Shown here: positions 25,540 through 35,552 of the stretch, piece after piece
Numbering within the stretch: the stretch's first letter is position 1
Layout of the letters: every line of letters begins with the position of its first letter
DNA from: an uncultured bacterium
GTDB lineage: Bacteria > Cyanobacteriota > Vampirovibrionia > Gastranaerophilales > Gastranaerophilaceae
Direction: 5' to 3'
NCBI GenBank assembly: GCA_949297715.1
Contig: CASFTJ010000003.1
Span: forward strand, 62,001-126,000
Length of the DNA: 64,000 nt
The notes under the pieces: generated by a model
Databases searched by the model: none
The model's input: the letters and a program-made list of their open reading frames with translations, nothing else
What the model was told of the DNA's origin: nothing
Translations under genes and position numbers: made by a program

Positions 25540-26733
25540 TTGGATAACGAAACTATAAAAATTCTGAAAAATTTAGAAATTTTTTTCAATGGAAATTTGC
25601 AAACATTTGATGATATTTTTACGGCGCTTAAATCAGTAATTGAGCTAGAAAGCGGCTGTATATACTATGCAAGTCCGGAACTTTTGCGGCTTGAATATTC
25701 TTTTAATAATGAAAAAACGCCAAAAGAAATCAAATTAAGTAAATCAGAAAGCCAAAATATTTTTAATGTAGATAAGCCGATAACTAAATCCTTCACCAAA
25801 CATTTAAAATCGGATTTTACGTTATTTAGGCTTGCAATAAGTAAAACAGTTTATGGAATTTTAGCAGTTGAGGCAAGTAAAAAAATAACCTCAGATAAAA
25901 CTTTAATTTATAACCTCTGTGCAAAAATAATATCAAATTTAATAAAAGAAATAGAACTTGGCAAAATTATGAAAATGCAGACGGAAGCTTTACAAAAAGG
26001 GATTACAGAGGTTGAGAGGGCAAACAGAATAATAAAAAAACAAAATAAAAAGATTCTAGCCGCAGACAAAATTAAGACCGAATTTTTATCTAATATTTCG
26101 CATGAACTAAGAACTCCGCTAAATTCAATTATCGGATTTTCCGAGCTTTTAATGAACCCGAAAACCGGCACTCTAAACGATAAACAAGCAGAATTTATAA
26201 AAGATATACAATCAGAAGGGATACAGCTTCTTGGAATGATAAATGAAATACTTGATATGACAAAAATTGAGTCAGGCACAGTAGCTCTTAATTTAAGAGA
26301 ATTTGATATTAACCAAGTCATAACGGAAACCCTGAATATTTTAAAGCCTTTATACGAGAAAAAACAAATTAAAATTGTTATGGAATGCGGTAGCACAATT
26401 ATAAAAGCGGATTATCTGAAAATACGTCAGATTTTATTTAACATAATTAACAACGGAATAAAATACAGTCCGATAGGCGGAACAATTGAAATCAACACAA
26501 AATCAGCCCGAAAAAATTTTATAATAAAAATAAAAGATAACGGATGCGGAATTGAAAAAAAATTTCACAGAAAAATATTCAAGAAATTTGAGCAAATTGA
26601 ATCAAAAGAAAATTCAACCGGTCTTGGCTTAACAATTACAAAAGAGCTGGTAAAACTTCACGGAGGCAAAATAAGCGTGAATAGTGAAAAAGATAAAGGA
26701 GCAGAATTCATTATACAATTACCTTTATCGTAG
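25540..26733 (+). CDS. Soluble sensor histidine kinase
   Basis: 397 residues, TTG start with GGAG 6 bases upstream. The N-terminal 130 residues look like a GAF-type sensor, followed by a coiled linker. HisKA has FLSNISHELRTPLNSIIGFS with phospho-His at about 188. HATPase_c has the N box NIINNGIKYSP, G1 KDNGCGI and G2 STGLGLTITKELVKLHGG. No membrane segment is seen, so it senses a cytoplasmic signal. No response regulator is adjacent; RpaB at 44934 is the only one in the window, but this kinase lacks the membrane, HAMP and PAS parts of NblS. It ends the operon. Confidence 0.92.
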   Translation: MDNETIKILKNLEIFFNGNLQTFDDIFTALKSVIELESGCIYYASPELLRLEYSFNNEKTPKEIKLSKSESQNIFNVDKPITKSFTKHLKSDFTLFRLAISKTVYGILAVEASKKITSDKTLIYNLCAKIISNLIKEIELGKIMKMQTEALQKGITEVERANRIIKKQNKKILAADKIKTEFLSNISHELRTPLNSIIGFSELLMNPKTGTLNDKQAEFIKDIQSEGIQLLGMINEILDMTKIESGTVALNLREFDINQVITETLNILKPLYEKKQIKIVMECGSTIIKADYLKIRQILFNIINNGIKYSPIGGTIEINTKSARKNFIIKIKDNGCGIEKKFHRKIFKKFEQIESKENSTGLGLTITKELVKLHGGKISVNSEKDKGAEFIIQLPLS

Positions 26734-26743
26734 GATTAATGTA

Positions 26744-26772
26744 TTGCCCGACAGGAAACAATATGATATATT
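26744..26772 (+). promoter_or_regulatory. Promoter of the 26806 membrane protein
   Basis: TTGCCC (26744-26749), 17 bases, TATATT (26767-26772); a GAGGAG ribosome site follows. Confidence 0.5.
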
Positions 26773-26805
26773 AGTAAAGTATTAAATAAGAGAGGAGCTT
26801 TAAAT

Positions 26806-27564
26806 ATGGCATCTATAAAGGACGCGCTGGAAGAATCACTAAATGAACCGAATTCAATAATGAAATTTTTTATATTTACGCTTCCTGTATTTGGAGCAGT
26901 ATGCTGTTATATGAATAAAATGCAAAACAGTATTTGGTTTTACATCCTAGCATTTTTGAGTATTGTAGTAATTCTTGGAACAATGTCAAGATGTGCGAAT
27001 AATGTTATGAATTACAGAGATATCACTTTGCCAACATTTAATATATTTACATTATTTTTTGATGCAATTCGATCACTAATAGCATTAGCACCAGCGTTAG
27101 CAATTAATGGAGGAATAGCTTGGTTTGTGATTACCAAATTAGTACCTATGATTTCAGTTGAACCTGTTGCACAAGGTGTAACTTACGTTACCTATGCAGT
27201 GTGTGGTTCAATTGTGTTAACAGTGTTTATGCTTTTTTGTAAGAAATTTAGTTTTATTAATGTTTTTGATCTAAAAGCAATTTCTGATTCCTGTATTGAT
27301 ATTCTAATACAGTCAATTTGGATGGTAATACAAATTGCTATAATTGACGCTGTTATTGCAGGAAGTATAACCTACTTGTTTTGGCTATTTATTGGAACAG
27401 AAAATATTGTTATGTATTTCGTATGGTGCATGACTGCAGTATTCAATTCAGCTTTAATTGGTAATTATTTAGGTCAGCTTAATTACGAAGCATTACATCA
27501 AGCAGAAGAAAAAGCTAAGAAGAAAAAAGAGAAAGAAGAAATTGATTCAATTAGGAAGTCTTAG
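26806..27564 (+). CDS. Integral membrane protein of unknown family
   Basis: 252 residues with about six membrane segments (for example [58 protein letters not shown]) and a highly charged cytoplasmic tail ([19 protein letters not shown]). The layout resembles DUF4013-type membrane proteins, but no signature is certain. The 3' end overlaps the convergent uvrB by 14 bases. Confidence 0.7.
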   Translation: MASIKDALEESLNEPNSIMKFFIFTLPVFGAVCCYMNKMQNSIWFYILAFLSIVVILGTMSRCANNVMNYRDITLPTFNIFTLFFDAIRSLIALAPALAINGGIAWFVITKLVPMISVEPVAQGVTYVTYAVCGSIVLTVFMLFCKKFSFINVFDLKAISDSCIDILIQSIWMVIQIAIIDAVIAGSITYLFWLFIGTENIVMYFVWCMTAVFNSALIGNYLGQLNYEALHQAEEKAKKKKEKEEIDSIRKS

Positions 27565-29551
27565 AATTTACCATTTCTCTTAACTTTTTCAGCTGATCAC
27601 GAATTTCTGCCGCACGTTCAAAATCAAGAATTTTAGCGGCTTTATGCATATCTTTTTCAAGCTTGTCGATTAATTTCGGCAAGTCTTTTTTATCTATGCC
27701 CAAATCAACCATTTCTTCAGCTACAATATCTTCAAGATCTCTGTAACTTGCAACAAGTGATAACAGATTATTTTCGATCGGCTTTTTAATGGTTTGAGGA
27801 ATAATTCCGTATTTTTTGTTATGTGCAATTTGAATTTCACGGCGACGATTGGTTTCCGTAATTGCTTTTTCCATGCTTTCGGTCATATTATCAGCATACA
27901 TTATAACTTCTCCGCAAGCGTTTCTTGCAGCGCGCCCGATTGTTTGGATTAAGCTTGTTTCACTTCTCAAAAACCCTTCTTTATCGGCATCCATTATTGC
28001 AACAAGTGAAACTTCCGGAATATCAAGGCCTTCTCTCAACAAGTTTACCCCAATCAAAACATCAAATTCTCCAAGCCTTAAATCTCTTAGAATTTCAACT
28101 CTCTCTAACGACTGTATGCCTGAATGCAAGTATCTTACACGAATTCCTTCCTGTAAAAAGAAATCCGTCAAATCCTCCGCCATTTTCTTCGTCAAAGTTG
28201 TAATTAAAACACGCTCATCCTTTTCTGCCCGCTTTTTAATTTCCTCTTTTAGATCATTAATTTGAGTATCAATAGGACGAACACTGATTTTAGGATCCAC
28301 AAGTCCTGTCGGGCGGATAATTTGTTCTACGAGCTGCTCAGAAGTTTGTCGTTCAAATTCTCCGGGAGTCGCTGAAATATAGATTTTTTGATGAACCTTT
28401 GAAAAAAATTCTTCATTTGTTAAAGGTCTGTTGTCTTTGGCGCAAGGCAGTCTGAACCCGTATTCAACAAGAACATCTTTTCTTGCGGCATCCCCGTGTG
28501 ACATGCCCTTGATTTGCGGTAAAGTGACATGAGATTCATCAACAACAGTTAAAAAATCACCCTGAAAATAATCTAACAAAGTAGCAGGAGGACTTCCGGG
28601 CGGGCGGCGCTCAATTATACGGGAATAATTTTCAATTCCCGAACAGTACCCCATCTCTTTAATCATTTCTATATCGTATTTAACTCTTTGTGAAAGTCTT
28701 TGAGCTTCAATTAATTTATTTTCAGATTCAAGCTCAGCAATTCTTGCGAAAAGTTCTTGTCTTATTAAATCCAAAGTTTCGTCAGTATTCTCGTCATAAG
28801 AAAGGTAATGAACCGCTGGATAAATCACAACGCTTTCCGGAGTTTCCAAAATTTCACCTGAAACATTATCAATTCTTACAATTTTTTCAATTTCATCACC
28901 GAAAAAGTAAATTCGAGTGACTATTTTTTCATAAGACGGCATAATTTCAACAATATCGCCTCTGGCTCTAAAAGTTGATCTTTCAAGTACCAAATCATTA
29001 CGCTTATACTGAACAGAAACAAGGTGCCTTAATAAATCATCTCTTTCTATATTATCCCCAACTTTAAGCTCGACTGAACCTCTAAAGTAATTTTCAGGAA
29101 GTCCCAAGCCGTAAATGCAGCTTACAGAGGCAACGATTATCACGTCATTTCTCTCATAAAGGCTTCTTGTTGTATTATGGCGAAGTCTGTCTATTTCATC
29201 ATTAATCGAAGCTGATTTTTCTATGTAAGTATCAGTTCTTGGAATATAAGCTTCCGGCTGATAGTAATCGTAATAACTTATAAAATATTCAACCGCATTA
29301 TCGGGAAACAACTCTTTAAACTCGTTATAAAGCTGTGCTGCAAGGGTTTTGTTATGTGCAATAATAAGGGTAGGCTTTTGAACATTTTGGATAACGTTTG
29401 CAATCGTAAAAGTTTTACCTGAACCTGTTATTCCAAGTAAAGTTTGAGTGTCCTCTCCCTCAAGAATACCTTTTGTTAAAGCTTCTATTGCTTTTGGCTG
29501 ATCGCCTGCTGGTGAATATTTAGAAGATATTTTAAATTTTTTATCTGCCAT
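27551..29551 (-). CDS. uvrB: Excinuclease ABC subunit B
   Basis: 666 residues. Motifs: [12 protein letters not shown] (Walker A), the beta-hairpin region [16 protein letters not shown] with [24 protein letters not shown], the helicase domain [17 protein letters not shown], and the C-terminal UVR motif ([27 protein letters not shown]). With UvrA and UvrC it finds and verifies DNA lesions. ATG 29551 is chosen over TTG 29557 because TAATAT lies exactly 6 bases before it with TTGCTA 17 bases further up, a leaderless promoter. No LexA-type operator is obvious. Confidence 0.97.
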   Translation of the reverse strand: MADKKFKISSKYSPAGDQPKAIEALTKGILEGEDTQTLLGITGSGKTFTIANVIQNVQKPTLIIAHNKTLAAQLYNEFKELFPDNAVEYFISYYDYYQPEAYIPRTDTYIEKSASINDEIDRLRHNTTRSLYERNDVIIVASVSCIYGLGLPENYFRGSVELKVGDNIERDDLLRHLVSVQYKRNDLVLERSTFRARGDIVEIMPSYEKIVTRIYFFGDEIEKIVRIDNVSGEILETPESVVIYPAVHYLSYDENTDETLDLIRQELFARIAELESENKLIEAQRLSQRVKYDIEMIKEMGYCSGIENYSRIIERRPPGSPPATLLDYFQGDFLTVVDESHVTLPQIKGMSHGDAARKDVLVEYGFRLPCAKDNRPLTNEEFFSKVHQKIYISATPGEFERQTSEQLVEQIIRPTGLVDPKISVRPIDTQINDLKEEIKKRAEKDERVLITTLTKKMAEDLTDFFLQEGIRVRYLHSGIQSLERVEILRDLRLGEFDVLIGVNLLREGLDIPEVSLVAIMDADKEGFLRSETSLIQTIGRAARNACGEVIMYADNMTESMEKAITETNRRREIQIAHNKKYGIIPQTIKKPIENNLLSLVASYRDLEDIVAEEMVDLGIDKKDLPKLIDKLEKDMHKAAKILDFERAAEIRDQLKKLREMVNSKTS

Positions 29552-29557
29552 ACTCAA

Positions 29558-29586
29558 ATATTATCCCAAATAATTCAACATAGCAA
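29558..29586 (-). promoter_or_regulatory. Leaderless uvrB promoter
   Basis: Minus strand TTGCTA (29581-29586), 17 bases, TAATAT (29558-29563), then 6 bases to the ATG. Confidence 0.6.
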
Positions 29587-29644
29587 AAAATATTATTTTT
29601 AATTGTTGTATAATTGTATAGCAAAAGAATATGGGAGTAGTTTT

Positions 29645-30772
29645 ATGACTGTTAAGCTTACCCCTGTCAACACAGCAGTCAAACCAAATATTGACGAGAA
29701 GGCTAAAACAGAAGAAAAAAAATACAAAGATCCGCTTAATAACTGGGCGATTAGTGCTCTAACATACTCAAGTGAGATTGGTGCAACCGTAAATGAAATA
29801 GCACCAAAATTAACTTTTGCATTATGGATTCCACCTTTTATGTATTTGGGGGCGGATATTTATGACAAATACAAAAACGACAAAAATGAATACTCTCCAA
29901 GTAGCAAGCGAGCAGTTAAAGAATCAATCCGACAAGCTCTTACCTTTTTTATTCTTCCGTCTGCTGCAACAATTGTAGGGCAAAAAATGACTTCTCCTAT
30001 CGGTAAATTTATAAGCGGTAAAATTTCAATAAATGCGCGTGACGGAATTTACAGACACACAAATAATGCCCTTGATCAAGCAACAGAATCTGATTTTGAA
30101 AGCAAAGAAAGTTTCAGAAAATACATTAACAATTCGCTGGAAAATTACATAAGGGATCTTAAAAAAACAAGAAAATCTAATAATATATTTAAAAAATTCT
30201 ACAGATACCTTACAGGATACTTTGCGCTCTCTGATGAAGATATTGGTAAAATCCAAGCTTTTTCCTCCAAAAATGCAGACAGAATTTTTGAAATTAAAGA
30301 AAAACTTGAAAAAGGAATTACTGACAACAACATTCCCAAAAGGATTATAAAAAAATATAAAACCAATCTTAATACCGCAAAGACAATATACGGCGAAGAT
30401 AAAACGGGTAAAGCAATAAAAACAGCACTTCAAAATTATCAAAAACATTTAATAGTAAGAAACAAAATACTAAAAACATTAGGCGGTTTAGCTTCTTGCC
30501 TTATGTTCACGGAACCCATCGGCTATCTGGTAAATAAGATTCTTATGCCGCAATACATAACCCCAGGGATTAATTTTATTAACGATACATTTAATGACAG
30601 TAATCTACTTAAAATGCACCTTAAAAAAGTTTCTGATGCGGAATCAAGAAAATCTATCTTTTCAAACGCGCGAGGAAAGTGTCGGAATGCAATTCATTCT
30701 CACTCGCTTCATCATCATCAAAAACCGCAGCCTCTCCAAGATCCAGAACATAAACTCCATCAAGATATCTGA
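29645..30772 (+). CDS. Hypothetical protein whose C-terminus runs antisense into the CpaF-like gene
   Basis: 375 residues from ATG 29645 (GGGAG upstream). No family is recognised. Hydrophobic stretches occur at about 53-66 (FALWIPPFMYLGAD), 85-105 (LTFFILPSAATIVG) and 285-300 (LGGLASCLMFTEPIGYLV), with a charged helical middle. The last 40 residues (NARGKCRNAIHSHSLHHHQK and onward) are read opposite the end of the gene at 30654 and are compositionally unlike the rest, suggesting the original stop near 30650 was lost by a frameshift or mutation. Confidence 0.6.
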   Translation: MTVKLTPVNTAVKPNIDEKAKTEEKKYKDPLNNWAISALTYSSEIGATVNEIAPKLTFALWIPPFMYLGADIYDKYKNDKNEYSPSSKRAVKESIRQALTFFILPSAATIVGQKMTSPIGKFISGKISINARDGIYRHTNNALDQATESDFESKESFRKYINNSLENYIRDLKKTRKSNNIFKKFYRYLTGYFALSDEDIGKIQAFSSKNADRIFEIKEKLEKGITDNNIPKRIIKKYKTNLNTAKTIYGEDKTGKAIKTALQNYQKHLIVRNKILKTLGGLASCLMFTEPIGYLVNKILMPQYITPGINFINDTFNDSNLLKMHLKKVSDAESRKSIFSNARGKCRNAIHSHSLHHHQKPQPLQDPEHKLHQDI

Positions 30773-31895
30773 TAACTTCGTCTGTCACAAGCGAAGATGT
30801 CTTCTTTGAACTTACTTCCATAACCGATGAAATACAATAATTTTTATCATCACACTTGGTTATGTGAACGATATTATCGTAAATTGAAGACAATTTAAGT
30901 TTTGCTTGTTTTTCGGTGCATTTTGAAGCCTTTAAAGAAATTTCCGTAAGCTTTGAAATAACTTCATTAATTCCTTTTGCAGGAACGATTGTTACTAGCC
31001 CCTCTGCCAATTCGTCCGTATTCAAATAATAAAACGCAAGCTTCTGTAAATCATAAAATGATGTCACTAAATTATCAGGCTTTAAATTTCTAACGGTATT
31101 CAACAAAGAAACAAATTCTTTTTGCTCAAGTGAAGCCACCGAAAACACTGAAACATTATCAAATGCAGTTCTAATCGGCATATTATCTTCAATTAAAGCA
31201 ACTCTTGATGAATAATCAACAGAATTAATTATTACTTGCGCAAATTCACCTAATAAATCAATATCTTCACCAGTAATTAAAATATTCTTATGCGACTTTA
31301 GCAAATTTTTAAAATAATCTTCTATCTCAAACGTAATGTCACCTTGAGCCGTCAAATCCGAAAGATTCTCCGTTACAGCTTTAATTTTCTTTAATATAAT
31401 CATATTATTAGAAACAGGAGGAGAAATTAAAGTAATTTGCAAATCATCTTGGCAAATAACAGAAACAGGATTTTCAGGCTTAAATCTTGATATAATTTCC
31501 TTACTCTGGAGAGAACTTAAGACTAAATCAGACTTTACATATTTTCCATTTTGCAAAATCAAAACCGAACCCGAAGAATTTACAATAACCGCATCAATAT
31601 CTTCATCCGCCAAAAGTTTATCTAATATTCCAAATCCTCTGTTGTTTTTAAGAAATTCTTCTGCAATTTCTTTTTTCTCGGACTCTGAAAGATGAAGATC
31701 TTCAAATTCCGTATTTAACTTGTTATCAAGAAAATTTAAAATCAGCTCAAACTGTTTAGAATAATCATAATCATACCAAACAGGAATTGAAGAAATTTTC
31801 TTAGTCAAAGCCTCAGTAATAAAATCACTAAAGGGCATTTCTTCAACAATATTTGGTGAACTTTTAATATTTTTCAATCTGTCGCTTATTCCCAC
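30654..31895 (-). CDS. CpaF/TadA-like protein lacking ATPase motifs
   Basis: 413 residues, GTG start with GAGGG 5 bases upstream, 9 bases after the cpaE-like gene. Landmarks of the CpaF/VirB11 family are recognisable: GFGILDKLLADEDIDAVIVN (87-106; family 'GLGPLE.LL.D..ITEIMVN') and RVALIEDNMPI (231-241; family 'IVTIEDAAEL'). Where Walker A should lie the sequence is ILITGEDIDLLGEF (205-218), without the GKT. Where Walker B should lie it is LKPDNLVTSFYDL (271-283), without the acidic pair. It cannot be an ordinary secretion ATPase; a regulatory or structural pseudo-ATPase role is inferred. Confidence 0.75.
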   Translation of the reverse strand: MGISDRLKNIKSSPNIVEEMPFSDFITEALTKKISSIPVWYDYDYSKQFELILNFLDNKLNTEFEDLHLSESEKKEIAEEFLKNNRGFGILDKLLADEDIDAVIVNSSGSVLILQNGKYVKSDLVLSSLQSKEIISRFKPENPVSVICQDDLQITLISPPVSNNMIILKKIKAVTENLSDLTAQGDITFEIEDYFKNLLKSHKNILITGEDIDLLGEFAQVIINSVDYSSRVALIEDNMPIRTAFDNVSVFSVASLEQKEFVSLLNTVRNLKPDNLVTSFYDLQKLAFYYLNTDELAEGLVTIVPAKGINEVISKLTEISLKASKCTEKQAKLKLSSIYDNIVHITKCDDKNYCISSVMEVSSKKTSSLVTDEVIRYLDGVYVLDLGEAAVFDDDEASENELHSDTFLARLKR

Positions 31896-31904
31896 ATCAA
31901 CCCT

Positions 31905-33086
31905 CTATAATAAATCCTCTGGTGAGGTGTACTTCTTTATAAGTTTCTTTCTGTAAACCATATCCGAAACCGACATTGCAAGCTCTTTATAACTTTTAGC
32001 AACATTAGAATCAGGATTTGCCTCCGAAACGGAAATTCCCTTATTTATTGCAGCCATAAGAGTAAAGTAATTGTTCGGAATTTTCCAGTAAACTTCCTTA
32101 TCCAAAACCTTTTCAACATCTTCAACGGTAATTTCGTCATTTTCCATGTATCTATTAATGATAATTTGCGCTTTATCCTCGTCATATCCAAGCTTTTGAA
32201 ATAAATCCAAAATTCTCTGACAATTTCTTAGAGCAGGAAGGCTTGCAATCGTTACAAGAAATATCAAATCCGAATTATCTAAAGCGGTAATCGTCTTGCC
32301 TTCAAACCCCGATTCTGCATCAATTACGATATAAGAAAACGTATTTTTTAATAATTCCACAAGTTTTGCAATCTGTGCTTTAGTGACATTTTCTGCCTGC
32401 TTAAAGCAAGGCGGATCCGCCAAGATATATAAACTTGTATTTTTATACTTTTCAAGAGTATTAAGCAAAAATTCAGAATTTATTCTGTTTAAATTTTCTA
32501 AAACATAAGAAATATTAAAAGAAGGCTTCAAGTCCAAAAATGTCGTAATATCCCCGAACTGAAAATTCAAATCAACAAGTGCGACATTTTCTTTAGTAAT
32601 TTTAGCAAGTTCCAGAGCTAAATTTGAAGCAATAGAAGTTTTGCCGATACCACCTTTATTTGAAAATACGGTTATAACCCTTGATTTTGTTTCAAATCCG
32701 CTGCCAGTATGAAATTGATTATAAATCTTATTCAAAATATCAAACAATTCCGACTTAATAACAGGAGCCGAAATAAAATCTTTAGCACCCGAGCGCATAA
32801 CCTTAACAATCAAATCAACAGAAGGAGAATCCGAAACGGCAATAATTTTGCATTCAGGACATGCTGCACTTATATCTGAGATAAAATCGAGATATTTTTT
32901 AGTATTAACAGAAACATCAATAATAAAAACAGATTTTGACATTCCGGAAAGAGTATTAAAAATTTCTGACATATCGGCACCTGCATCATAAAAGCAGAAT
33001 TTTCCGAACTCTTCGGTATAAAGTTTCAATATATTCTCAGTTTGTTTTTCTTCTGAATAAATAACTGCCGAAATATCCTCTGTCAT
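31905..33086 (-). CDS. CpaE/TadZ-like protein (receiver-like domain plus MinD/ParA ATPase)
   Basis: 393 residues. Residues 1-125 form a receiver-like fold (FIIDVSVN with Asp57 in the acceptor place; LIVKVMRSGAKDFISAPV). From 137 a ParA/MinD domain has the deviant Walker A FSNKGGIGKTS (142-151), the LVDLNFQFGDITTFLDL switch and YIVIDAESG. CpaE/TadZ proteins localise Tad pilus machinery at the pole or membrane. The order cpaE-cpaF is kept, but no tadB, tadC, flp or peptidase gene follows in the window. Confidence 0.85.
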   Translation of the reverse strand: MTEDISAVIYSEEKQTENILKLYTEEFGKFCFYDAGADMSEIFNTLSGMSKSVFIIDVSVNTKKYLDFISDISAACPECKIIAVSDSPSVDLIVKVMRSGAKDFISAPVIKSELFDILNKIYNQFHTGSGFETKSRVITVFSNKGGIGKTSIASNLALELAKITKENVALVDLNFQFGDITTFLDLKPSFNISYVLENLNRINSEFLLNTLEKYKNTSLYILADPPCFKQAENVTKAQIAKLVELLKNTFSYIVIDAESGFEGKTITALDNSDLIFLVTIASLPALRNCQRILDLFQKLGYDEDKAQIIINRYMENDEITVEDVEKVLDKEVYWKIPNNYFTLMAAINKGISVSEANPDSNVAKSYKELAMSVSDMVYRKKLIKKYTSPEDLL

Positions 33087-33183
33087 TATATACCCTTCCT
33101 TCTATCTATAAATCTTATCACAGCAATAAAAATGGGGCAAGAAATTAACACCTGAAATAAATATTTTTGCCAATACAAAAATT

Positions 33184-33211
33184 TTGATAATTTTTTACTT
33201 TATCGTATAAT
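33184..33211 (+). promoter_or_regulatory. Leaderless promoter of the 33218 TPR gene
   Basis: TTGATA (33184-33189), 16 bases, TATAAT (33206-33211), then 6 bases to ATG. Confidence 0.65.
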
Positions 33212-33217
33212 GATGCT

Positions 33218-33796
33218 ATGAGAAAAATTTTATCAATTTTTATATTAGGGATATTACTTACTTCCCCTGTATTAGCTGGAGAAAACACCACAAACGAACA
33301 GGCAAAACTTCTTTATGCCGATAATAATATTGAGGGAAGCTTTAATACACTTTTATCAATTCCCGAAGACGACCGAACAGCTGAAAACTGGCTTCTTTTA
33401 GGGAATCTTTTGCAGGATAAGGGAAGAAATGATGATGCGGTATTTATGTACACGAGAGCAATTTTAAAAGATGAAAAATTTTATAAAGCTCATTACAATC
33501 TTGCAAACTGCTATTTAAATGATGACAAGCCGAATATGGCAATAGAAGAATACAAAAAAGTTTTAAAAATTCGCCCCGAATACGCTTATGCTCACTACAA
33601 TCTGGGATGTGCTTATCTAAAGCTTGGACAATACAGGAAAGCCAAAAATGCTTTTTTAGATGCAGCATATTTTAAAAACACCGAACCTGATTTTTATTAT
33701 AACCTTGCATACGCATACAAAAAGCTGAATAAACCAAAAGATGCCGAAGCGTATTTAAAAATTTACGACAAACTCATGGAAAACAGAATAGAATAA
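33218..33796 (+). CDS. Exported TPR protein
   Basis: 192 residues. MRKILSIFILGILLTSPVLA is a Sec signal with cleavage after Ala20. Four TPR units follow at about 55-190 (NWLLLGNLLQDKGRNDDAVFMYTRAIL; HYNLANCYLNDDKPNMAIEEYKKVLKIRPEYAYAHYNLGCAYLKLGQYRKAKNAFLDA; YYNLAYAYKKLNKPKDAEAYL). It probably scaffolds a periplasmic assembly. The gene is probably leaderless, and the HAD gene starts 1 base after its stop. Confidence 0.82.
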   Translation: MRKILSIFILGILLTSPVLAGENTTNEQAKLLYADNNIEGSFNTLLSIPEDDRTAENWLLLGNLLQDKGRNDDAVFMYTRAILKDEKFYKAHYNLANCYLNDDKPNMAIEEYKKVLKIRPEYAYAHYNLGCAYLKLGQYRKAKNAFLDAAYFKNTEPDFYYNLAYAYKKLNKPKDAEAYLKIYDKLMENRIE

Positions 33797-33797
33797 A

Positions 33798-34502
33798 ATG
33801 GACAAAATGAAATATAAAGGAATAATTTTTGATTTTAACGGAACCCTACTTTTTGATTCTGAAAAACACCTTGAAGCCTGGAGGGAATACTCCAAACACT
33901 TAAGAGGCACCCCATTCAGCGATGAAGAAATGCGAGATTATATGTTCGGCAGAACAAACGAAGATATAATTGCCTACGCAATAGGTAAAAAGCCTGATCC
34001 TGAATTAGTAGAGCGTTTAGGGCTTGAAAAAGAGGCAGTTTATCGTGAAATGTGCAGAAATGACAGAGAAAATTTTAAACTGGCGCCTCATGCGGAAGAA
34101 CTTTTGGATTTTCTTTGCGAAAACAACATTCCGCACACAATAGCCACAATGTCTGGAATTGAAAACGTCGAATTTTATATTGAAGAATTTAAACTGGAAA
34201 AATGGTTTAACTTAGACAAAATTGTTTATGCAAACGGCAAAATTCCAGGTAAACCAGCACCTGATATATATTTGATAGCCGCCAAAAATTTAGGTCTAAA
34301 ACCGGAAGAATGTATTGTTGTCGAAGATGCTGTTTCAGGGATAAATGCCGCCGCAAATGCAGGAATAGGTAAAATAATTGCAATGGCATCGATGGAGCCT
34401 ATAGAACTTTACAAAAAAATGCCTTCAGTAGGCGAAATTATAACAGACTTCAGCCAGTTAGACAAAAAACAATTTTACATAAAAGCCACTACAAAAATAT
34501 AG
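33798..34502 (+). CDS. HAD-superfamily hydrolase, beta-phosphoglucomutase-like
   Basis: 234 residues. HAD motif I is IIFDFNGTLLFDS: nucleophile Asp, but Asn in place of the usual acid/base Asp, as in a known subgroup of this family. The helical cap follows. Motif III is the Lys in GKPAPDIYL and motif IV is VVEDAVSGINAAANAG. It probably dephosphorylates or isomerises a small sugar phosphate; substrate unknown. ATG 33798 or 33807 are both possible. It is likely transcribed with the TPR gene. Confidence 0.85.
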   Translation: MDKMKYKGIIFDFNGTLLFDSEKHLEAWREYSKHLRGTPFSDEEMRDYMFGRTNEDIIAYAIGKKPDPELVERLGLEKEAVYREMCRNDRENFKLAPHAEELLDFLCENNIPHTIATMSGIENVEFYIEEFKLEKWFNLDKIVYANGKIPGKPAPDIYLIAAKNLGLKPEECIVVEDAVSGINAAANAGIGKIIAMASMEPIELYKKMPSVGEIITDFSQLDKKQFYIKATTKI

Positions 34503-34525
34503 ATAGCATAAAGGAGATACCCCAA

Positions 34526-34987
34526 ATGAATATAAACAGTGCAGATATAAATTTTCAAGGCCGATTATACGGACACCTTGGAAAGCACAAAACAAAACCT
34601 ATTGAACTTTGTGAGTATGGTGATGAACAGGTTATAAAACACATAAATAAGTTAGCTAAAAAAGGCTTGGATACATTTGAAGCAAAAATTTCTAATACAT
34701 CAAAAAGTTCAATACAAATAACAACGGATCAAACACCTGAATTGACGTTATTAGAAAAACTTTTTATCTACTTAAATCCTTCGCTTAAGAAAGCATTAAA
34801 AATGAAAAAAAATGGATCGATTAACAAATTTACTTATGATATAAATGAATTTGAATATCAAGCTTTAAAAGATAATGCTCTGGATGACGGAATTTTGTAT
34901 AAGAATGTTTTGATATTTGAAAATAATCTAAGAAAAAAAATTACTGACCATCAAGAGTTAGATTATTTGGAAGATATAAGTTACTAA
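34526..34987 (+). CDS. Hypothetical 153-residue protein
   Basis: No family is recognised. AAGGAG precedes ATG. The N-terminus MNINSADINFQGRLYG resembles the polar-then-F(x)G starts at 4056 and 59380. The rest is mixed alpha/beta, Lys-rich and without membrane segments. It lies 13 bases upstream of the exonuclease gene and follows the HAD gene by 23 bases, probably in one unit. Confidence 0.62.
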   Translation: MNINSADINFQGRLYGHLGKHKTKPIELCEYGDEQVIKHINKLAKKGLDTFEAKISNTSKSSIQITTDQTPELTLLEKLFIYLNPSLKKALKMKKNGSINKFTYDINEFEYQALKDNALDDGILYKNVLIFENNLRKKITDHQELDYLEDISY

Positions 34988-35000
34988 GGAGGCTTGCATA

Positions 35001-35540
35001 TTGTTAACAACTGTTGATAATTTTCCATCGGATTACACTGTTGTTGATATTGAAACAACCGGACTATCGCCAAGCAGAGATGAAATTATAGAAATATCTG
35101 CGCTAAAAGTGCGCTCAGGCCAAATTTATGATGAATTTTCAAAACTTATCAAACCCAAAACAAAGATTAATTCTTTTATAACTCATTTAACAGGAATTAC
35201 AAACGAAATGGTTATTTCAGCCCCTGCTATAAATGAAATTTTGCCGGAATTTATCAATTTTGTATCAAACGACATAATTTTAGGGCATAATGTTAAGTTT
35301 GACCTTAACTTTATCAGAACGAACCTTGAAAACTGCGGTTTTGCATCTTTATTAAACCAGTCGATGGATACAATGATATTAGGAAGAAAATACTGCAAGC
35401 TCAAAAGCCACAGTTTAAAAAATCTTGCAATTCACTATAACGTAAGTATTGCAGGACATCACAGAGCCTTGAATGACTGCCATATTACACATAATATTTA
35501 CCAAAACATTAAAAAACAGTTTTATAACACTGAATCTTAG
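35001..35540 (+). CDS. DEDDh 3'-5' exonuclease (DnaQ-like)
   Basis: 179 residues, TTG start with AAGGAGG upstream. Exo I is VVDIETTGLSPSRDEIIEIS (Asp, Glu), Exo II is GHNVKFDLNFI (Asp), and Exo III is HRALNDCHIT (His, Asp). It is a free exonuclease domain similar to DNA polymerase III epsilon; it may be the proofreading subunit or a repair/RNA exonuclease. Confidence 0.88.
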   Translation: MLTTVDNFPSDYTVVDIETTGLSPSRDEIIEISALKVRSGQIYDEFSKLIKPKTKINSFITHLTGITNEMVISAPAINEILPEFINFVSNDIILGHNVKFDLNFIRTNLENCGFASLLNQSMDTMILGRKYCKLKSHSLKNLAIHYNVSIAGHHRALNDCHITHNIYQNIKKQFYNTES

Positions 35541-35552
35541 CTATAGGATAAA

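Noticed and set aside
25540-26733. Histidine kinase as NblS, the classic RpaB partner
   Set aside because: It lacks membrane, HAMP and PAS segments and is not linked to rpaB.
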